NCBI GenBank assembly: GCA_018524725.1
Contig: JAEUWP010000319.1
Location: 1 to 64,000, forward strand
Reading direction: 5' to 3'
Length of the DNA stretch: 64,000 nucleotides
Source of the DNA: Podaxis mareebaensis
Taxonomy: Eukaryota > Basidiomycota > Agaricomycetes > Agaricales > Agaricaceae
Positions 58,914 to 64,000 of the stretch are shown piece after piece (within the stretch, counting starts at the first letter, position 1; each line of letters opens with the position of its first letter). The translations under genes and the position numbers were made by a program. Under the pieces are notes generated by a model. That model had not been told where the DNA came from. It saw nothing but the letters and a program-made list of their open reading frames with translations, and searched no databases.

Positions 58914-59375
58914 CTAACATATCAACTGATATATCCAGACAAAAGATATGTATTGTATCTATGGGTTATATCAACAGTTCATGTCAGAACTATTACTGAG
59001 TTACATATGATATGGACAATAAATAAGATATCTTGATGGGAGATATGTGAAACAATACATTGTTGTTCTGTGAATCTCCTAACAAGATATCTTATCTATC
59101 ATTCACACCATATGTAACATGGTAATAATTCTGATATGGGCTGCTAATATAATCAGTAGAGACAGTAAATATCTTTAGCACAAATATATTTGGGTGATAT
59201 GTTGACTTCCTCAGCTTTTTATATCTGAATGATATATATGATATCTCTCAAATATTAAGGGATATGATATTCAAGATATCTGGTTCAGAGATAAGGTTTG
59301 TTGATATTTTGACATGTAAATACATGATATCTAATAGTCTTATGTAGTCATGCTCCAGCAGTGTGAATGCAGGTT
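58914..59375. repeat. Long imperfect palindrome: inner left arm, centre and right arm
   Basis: The centre is at about 59,057 (AACAATACATTGTT at 59,051-59,064). Left-arm landmarks CAGTTCATGTCAGAACTATT, GTTACATATG and AAGATATCTTG recur inverted as CAGAATTATTACCATG, CCATATGTAAC and CAAGATATCTT. The right arm continues past the point where the left arm is cut by the gypsy element, and pairs with 46,000-46,168. Before the insertion it was roughly 620 bp with 310-bp arms. No coding capacity. It could be a foldback element or two head-to-head repeat copies. Confidence 0.7.
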
Positions 59376-59499
59376 GGGAGCAAAGCATGACATGACATGA
59401 ATGTGAGAAACAGCTGTGACTCATCTCACATTGTGACAGGACAAGAAGACAATGCTGATATCCATCCTCTAGAAAGAAGAGACAATGTGGAGGTGCTGA

Positions 59500-59705
59500 A
59501 AGGATAGATCACCTTGCTGGCCCTGGCACTGTGATACAATTGGGAGTCTATGAGTGTGGTCTGTGGTGGTCCCTGAGTACAATATAACCAAGAAACAAGT
59601 CAATGAATGGAGAATGAAAGTTCATGAAAGAGATTGTGAGGTTGGGAGAGAGGACACATCTTTTTAGCCATGATAAAATTGGTCATTATCACACAGCTGC
59701 AGACA
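59500..59705 (-). repeat. Dispersed repeat copy with CpG sites lost
   Basis: Reverse complement of 12,466-12,660: CTCAATCT-like and CCCAACCTCACAATCTCTTT segments align. CACGAAC there is CATGAAC here, and CCGTTCGTTGATTCG there is CCATTCATTGACTTG here. All the CpG sites compared have become TG or CA in this copy. Confidence 0.6.
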
Positions 59706-60964
59706 CAATATGTCCCCTTGATTGTCCTACTTGATGTTGCACATATATACAGAATTTTTGTTCTGGAAGTCTAGTGATTCACATAGAGTCCAGTGATATT
59801 CTGAGTAATCCATAGAATATCAAGATCATCAAAAGATGCTCAGTCTCAGCAGGGCCTCTGGTAATCCTGCAATCAAGTATGGGAGCAACAGGATGGTTTG
59901 GTGAGATGCAGATCAGCAGGGATCAGCATCAAACACAGGAATGAATATAGCAGACTGGGGAATGAGTGATTGAAGTGGTACATTGCCAGAATCATGCCAC
60001 AATGACTGCAGAAAGGATGGAAAATTAGGCAGTTACACACTGTTGTTATTGAGGAAGCAACCCAGCCAATGTCCCAGCTGGTCTGACCCTTTACCAAGAC
60101 ACCCTCTTAGACTGTCCTGAACACAGCATATTGGAAACAATCACTGGGAAACTGTCTTACAGCAAAGGAAGTACAAGATCTAGACCAGAAGGATCATGGC
60201 CTCTGGCAAGGATATTAAGTATAGGCATGGATATGAGAGGCTCAGTTGTGAGATGATGCAGTGATAAATATGATATGTATAGCTGTAAAGAATGGTGGTG
60301 CTGATTTGAATGAAGAGAACTTGACACTGAGCACTAATTGAGCCTCAAGGCCAAAACATACTATCCTCCACTCACATTAGTAATTTGCTTGTTTGTCCCC
60401 CCTCTGTCTCTTAATACACCTTGTTTGCCATCATTCTGAGGCCCTTCAACAGTGCTGTCACTGCATATGGGATTGGGTGGGGATGGATTTTATCTATCTT
60501 ACCACTGGAAGGCTTTACAGGAACAGTTGCCTTTGCCTTGCTGGTGATGGACAGTGGAGTTGGGTGTTATGTTAATGCAGGCTGGATGTTGCACCAGAGG
60601 ATTGGTTGCAACTTGCTTGAAGCACTCCTGGACCTTTGCTTTGAGCTTAAGGCCATGGCCAGTAATGATCTTAGTATGGTTGGAAGACATAGCCAGTGGG
60701 TTTCACTTTCAATATTTGATGGATGTTCAGATGAAAGAGTACCCAAGCATGCTGACAGTGCTCTAAGCCAAAAAATCAGGATAGGCATGCAGCCATAAAT
60801 GATCAACTCAAGAGGGGAACTGAGACAGGGAGAAAGAGTAGATGTTCAACAAACAATTGAATGCTCATCATCATAGCTTTCAGATGATTGGGAAGATAGA
60901 GGCGACTGCGTGGGAACGCAGGAAAATATACTATGGTTTGCAATATGACAGAGAGTGAAGTTTT
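59706..60964. other. Remaining CpG-poor DNA, no gene recognised
   Basis: About 1.2 kb with almost no CpG up to about 60,898, where CpG returns sharply. Overlapping frames of 60-125 codons on both strands (60,393-60,806) match nothing I recognise. Probably old repeat DNA. Confidence 0.45.
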
Positions 60965-62063
60965 TTAATTTTTCAAAGAAAACCCAACCTCGCCACTGTT
61001 CCTTTGCATCTCCAGGAGATTATCCAGCATCTTTCTGGCTCTCCAGTCTTCTGGCAGTGAATTTCTGAAGTCGTCGCCCTTCATCCAGTCAAGACCGTGT
61101 TGAAGAACGTTCCGGGCCCTTGTAGATCCCCCTCGGACGTCACCCATGCATGCGTGTAATGTGGCTCTGGGGGCCTTCGAGCTATAAGTGGCGCAGTGCA
61201 AGATGTTGGAATTGTAGAAGACGGTCTCTCCAGCTGCTGACAGTGTTAGGCTACCAAACAGACTGACATGTGTTGAACTCACGTTGCAGGGTCAATCGGA
61301 TCGCCCCTGGCATGTCCAGAGGGTTTTTCGGGGGGTCGAGAGTTTCCGAAAGTTTACGCTGTTCGGGTGTCCTTACATTCTTGTGCGATCGGGGAACAAT
61401 GTACAAGCAGCTGTCAGTGTACAGCGCGCTGGAAAAAGGTATATGAGGGCACTGCAGCATTACCCCCGATTATAGCACCTACGTGTTCCATTGTACCTGA
61501 TATCATCAAGTGAGCAAATCTTCATGGAACAAGGCCCAAAGCATTGCTTACGCCGTGATGCCAAACACTTAGTGCATTCTGTTCTTCCTCTTCAGTAGCC
61601 TTCTCGCTGACATCATCCCTATGCCAACGAAGAGCAAAATCATGACCGAGAGGATTGATGAGCAAATTGAACAGTTCTTTTCAAAGTATTAGTGATCACT
61701 ACCGTGGTCCAGGAAAGGATATCCAGCAGACTTGCCCAACTGTAACTCCTCGTCGCTACAACCTAGAAGTTCTTTCACAACTTCCAGCAAAGCTTGCGAG
61801 GTATACCATTTCCCGAACACAGGCTCGCTCAATTGCGGGTGCATAACGTGTTGTACCCCCCAAGAATCTGGGTTGTCATCGTCAAACGGCGGAAACTGCT
61901 TACCAACGGTTCGACGATGAGGCCAAGTTCCATCGCGGGTTTTCTGAATAACCCTCTGGCAAGCAGCTTCCAGTTCCTTCCAGTCTTCTTGAGGGATCAG
62001 TCCCGGAACGACGACATAGCCCTGCTCGTCGTAGGTAGCTTTAATTAAGTTATCGACAGCCAT
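60965..62063 (-). CDS. Phytanoyl-CoA dioxygenase (PhyH) family protein
   Basis: A non-haem Fe(II)/2-oxoglutarate oxygenase; the substrate is unknown. Exons (61,703-62,063; 61,552-61,676; 61,483-61,496; 61,283-61,428; about 60,965-61,236) splice in frame to roughly 300 aa. It starts MAVDNLIKATYDEQGYVVVP, the usual N-terminal PhyH strand-helix. The iron-binding H-x-D is in ALRWHRDDVS, and the second His is in NSNILHCATYSS, followed by the Arg of KAPRATLH that binds the co-substrate. YIVPRSHK is a further family motif. The 3' splice site before AGETVFY is approximate. It is the first host gene right of the transposon block, with a stop only about 70 bp from the CpG boundary, and it appears intact. 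It is divergent from the next gene. Confidence 0.88.
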
Positions 62064-62585
62064 AGATGATAGAAATAGTGTTTAGCTCCTCGATCGTGGG
62101 CGGATCCAGAAATGGCTTCAAGCATGCGTACGGGCTTAATCTTATATACATCGTTTGGTGCCCGTCAGTCACGCGATGGGTCCATGTGGTTCGAAGAACT
62201 GGGAGTCCTTGGTATCCCACGTGCCAGCAACACGCGGGCAATCTGGTTAGGAAACAGCCGGAGGCCCGCACAGAGAATGATGATCAGAGTTGCGAAAAGA
62301 GGTGGAATACTGCATTTAGAGGGAGTTTGGCAAGAAAAATCAATGAAGGAAAGGCCGAAAAGAGGGTAACAAGCCGTTATTTACCTGAAGGTCGACGATC
62401 AGTTAAACAATTTCCCGGTCCCTTGGCCCGGCTCATGTGATCGGAATGACAGGAATCCCATCCTTCAATCTGCCTTCTCACTCCTCTCGTGTCCCTAAGC
62501 TTCGGCGTTTGATCAGTCAAAATAAATAAGCGTTCAGCTATGCTTCTTGAACTGCATCAACACGTCCTGCACCTCGCAACACCTC
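62064..62585. promoter_or_regulatory. Divergent promoter region between the PhyH-like and Gfd2-like genes
   Basis: About 520 bp between two outward-facing starts. No specific element was recognised; called from arrangement. Confidence 0.4.
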
Positions 62586-64000
62586 ATGTCAACCACCAGA
62601 TACTATCAAATCGGAGGCTTCAGGCCCGACATTCGATGGTAAGAGTTCACTAAACAACCATGTGGACTGACGCTCAAGTTTGTCAATAGGTTCGAAGGTG
62701 ACTGGGATGATAAAAAGCTGGTCGCCCTACTTGCAGGACCGGATTCACCGCTTCGTCCTAGCGAAAATCACCCTCTTGAACTTGTTCTAGGTATATAAAC
62801 CCATACTCAGATAGGAAGGAAAGCACTCAGCGGTATCTTAGGCATCAAACGCAAAGGAACATCACATCTACTTCTTGCAGATACCCAAGCCAGCGCCTTC
62901 GAACGTACTGGAAAGCGGAGGCCTTACAAATTCACCACTGCGGCTGACTACGAATCCGTCTCTCCGATCTACTTCAACTCGGCCACTGAACTGCGAAAAA
63001 AACTCGGAACCCTGAAACCCAAAGCAAGAAAGGGCAAGAAAGAGGAACCCTGGGATACCAGCCAGGCCAACAAGTCCTACACCGATGGAGACCAAGGGAT
63101 TTTGCGAGGAGAGTTTGAGCATGGAAGGTGTGAATCCTCTAGCATATTCACACGATTTCCCTCATCGTCACCAGGGTGCTTCATCGCCTGTTGCGAAAGA
63201 CTATAAATCCACCCGTTTATTCCATCTCGGATGTTTCTTGGACCCAAGGCATTCGCTTCATATCCTTCGTATGCAACCTCAGGGCGATCGATTCCCGTCC
63301 CTACGAAGAGCGCCAACAAGCACCTCGTCCTCTTGATTACGGATGGGCCGAGGCGGATGCTCTAGACCCACGACTGTCCTTGAAGCCAGGGTCCGCAGTT
63401 CACCTTATAAGAGCAGAAGATCGCCTACTTGGAACTGGCCGCCCGAACCTTGTCTGTCTCTTACACCATGATGCTTTGATGCGTCACTAACTCAATCGTA
63501 GCCATTTAAATATGGGACAACCCAGATTGAGAGCCACGAACGGATAATGTCGCTAGCGCAACAGTTTTTCAACATATTTCAACCAGAGCGTGCTGATGTA
63601 CCGACAATTTTACTGGTTCACAACGAGAAACTCGCGCGCAATGCTTTGCACGAATTGGGTGTCCAAACTTCGACCTGGAGGTCAGGAATCAGCGACTTAC
63701 TCAGGCAAAATGTGACTGCCAGCATTCTCTTGTGATTCCATGCGCTCAAATTCTTGTAGATTAAAATGGAGTCTTCGGACACGCAAGGTTCTCATATCCG
63801 AGCGCCCCGTCGCAACCCTACAGACGACGTCGACCCCCGTCGGCAACGAGTCCGCGATCGATCGCGATCACCAACTCGAAGAGTTAAACCTGACCCAGAC
63901 GGTTCAACTCGACGACCCCTTCCAACTCGAAGATCCCCTTCAGTTCCCGGACGGCGGATATTCGCCCCTGTGTATATCGTAGACGTTCAAGCGCTCTACT
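62586..64000 (+). CDS. Gfd2/YDR514C-like (RNase H-fold) protein, 3' end outside the window
   Basis: Six exons so far (62,586-62,638; 62,690-62,790; 62,842-63,127; 63,175-63,451; 63,502-63,711; 63,760 onward), all in consistent phase. The reading is MSTTRYYQIGGFRPDI at the start, then FEGDWDDKKLVALLAG, KRKGTSHLLLADTQAS, and an exonuclease-like middle (VYSISDVSWTQGIRFISF, LDYGWAEADALDPR). Next come HLIRAEDRLLGTGRPN, KYGTTQIESHERIMSLAQQF, and ILLVHNEKLARNALHELGV. This order resembles fungal Gfd2/YDR514C-type RNase H-like domains, in which an early acidic residue and a late 'H-x-x-x' segment follow the same spacing. Exon 6 becomes Arg/Ser/Pro-rich (RRQRVRDRSRSPTRR), then FAPVYIVDVQALY. The family assignment is tentative; the gene structure is clear. 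Confidence 0.65.

Noticed and set aside
60393..60806. Coding region in the CpG-poor flank
   Set aside because: Overlapping frames on both strands, none longer than 125 codons. CpG loss raises the chance of open frames, and no motif was recognised.
1..64000. tRNA, rRNA, CRISPR or bacterial-type operon features
   Set aside because: No tRNA B-box-like GGTTCGAATCC context with a matching acceptor stem was seen (for example GGTTCGAAG near 3,298 and 62,690 lies in coding or retroelement sequence). The window is clearly eukaryotic.

Overview
The window looks like a nuclear chromosome segment of a filamentous basidiomycete, most likely a mushroom-forming Agaricomycete. Host genes carry many short GT-AG introns (about 47-90 bp). 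The gene content is fungal: a KIN1-type kinase, STE24, mitochondrial MTO1, a TauD/TfdA dioxygenase, an F-box protein and a NACHT relic. The repeats are gypsy chromoviruses, copia elements and a Tc1-like element.

Layout. (1) 1-12,497 is a transposon block almost free of CpG. A 9.26-kb Ty3/gypsy element (588-9,845; two 817-bp LTRs; target duplication GATGG) sits inside a Ty1/copia element whose pol runs from the window edge to about 11,935 and is followed by a 273-bp LTR. A second copia 3' end lies on the opposite strand right after that LTR. (2) 12.9-19.6 kb is cassette copy A: an F-box relic (-), a DUF2470 membrane protein (-), MTO1 (+) and a TauD/TfdA dioxygenase (+). (3) 19.7-39.6 kb is unique sequence: an MFS sugar transporter (-), a NACHT NTPase relic (+), a 1,196-aa low-complexity protein (-), a gene-poor gap with a small TA-flanked MITE, a KIN1/PAR-1 kinase (-) and the CAAX protease STE24 (-). 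(4) 39.8-45.7 kb is cassette copy B, inverted relative to A: dioxygenase (-), DUF2470 (+), an intact F-box gene (+), and no MTO1. (5) 45.7-60.9 kb is a second CpG-depleted block. A 12.7-kb gypsy element on the minus strand (241-bp LTRs; target duplication GGAAA) is inserted in one arm of a long palindrome and itself carries a Tc1-like element. (6) 60.9-64 kb holds a phytanoyl-CoA dioxygenase-like gene (-) and the 5' part of a Gfd2/YDR514C-like gene (+) that leaves the window.

Main points. The two cassettes are an inverted segmental duplication. The dioxygenase paralogues have coding exons of matching length (both 332 aa) yet differ by one intron, and the DUF2470 paralogues share all exon phases. 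In both copies the F-box end faces a transposon block. In the transposons, damage falls mainly where CpG would have been: LTR pairs differ reciprocally (TG in one copy, CA in the other), many stops are TGA where CGA is expected, and catalytic residues have been lost the same way. Both gypsy elements also carry extra reading frames after pol, and one of these encodes zinc-knuckle-like motifs. No tRNA, rRNA or CRISPR was seen. All coordinates and splice sites were read by eye.
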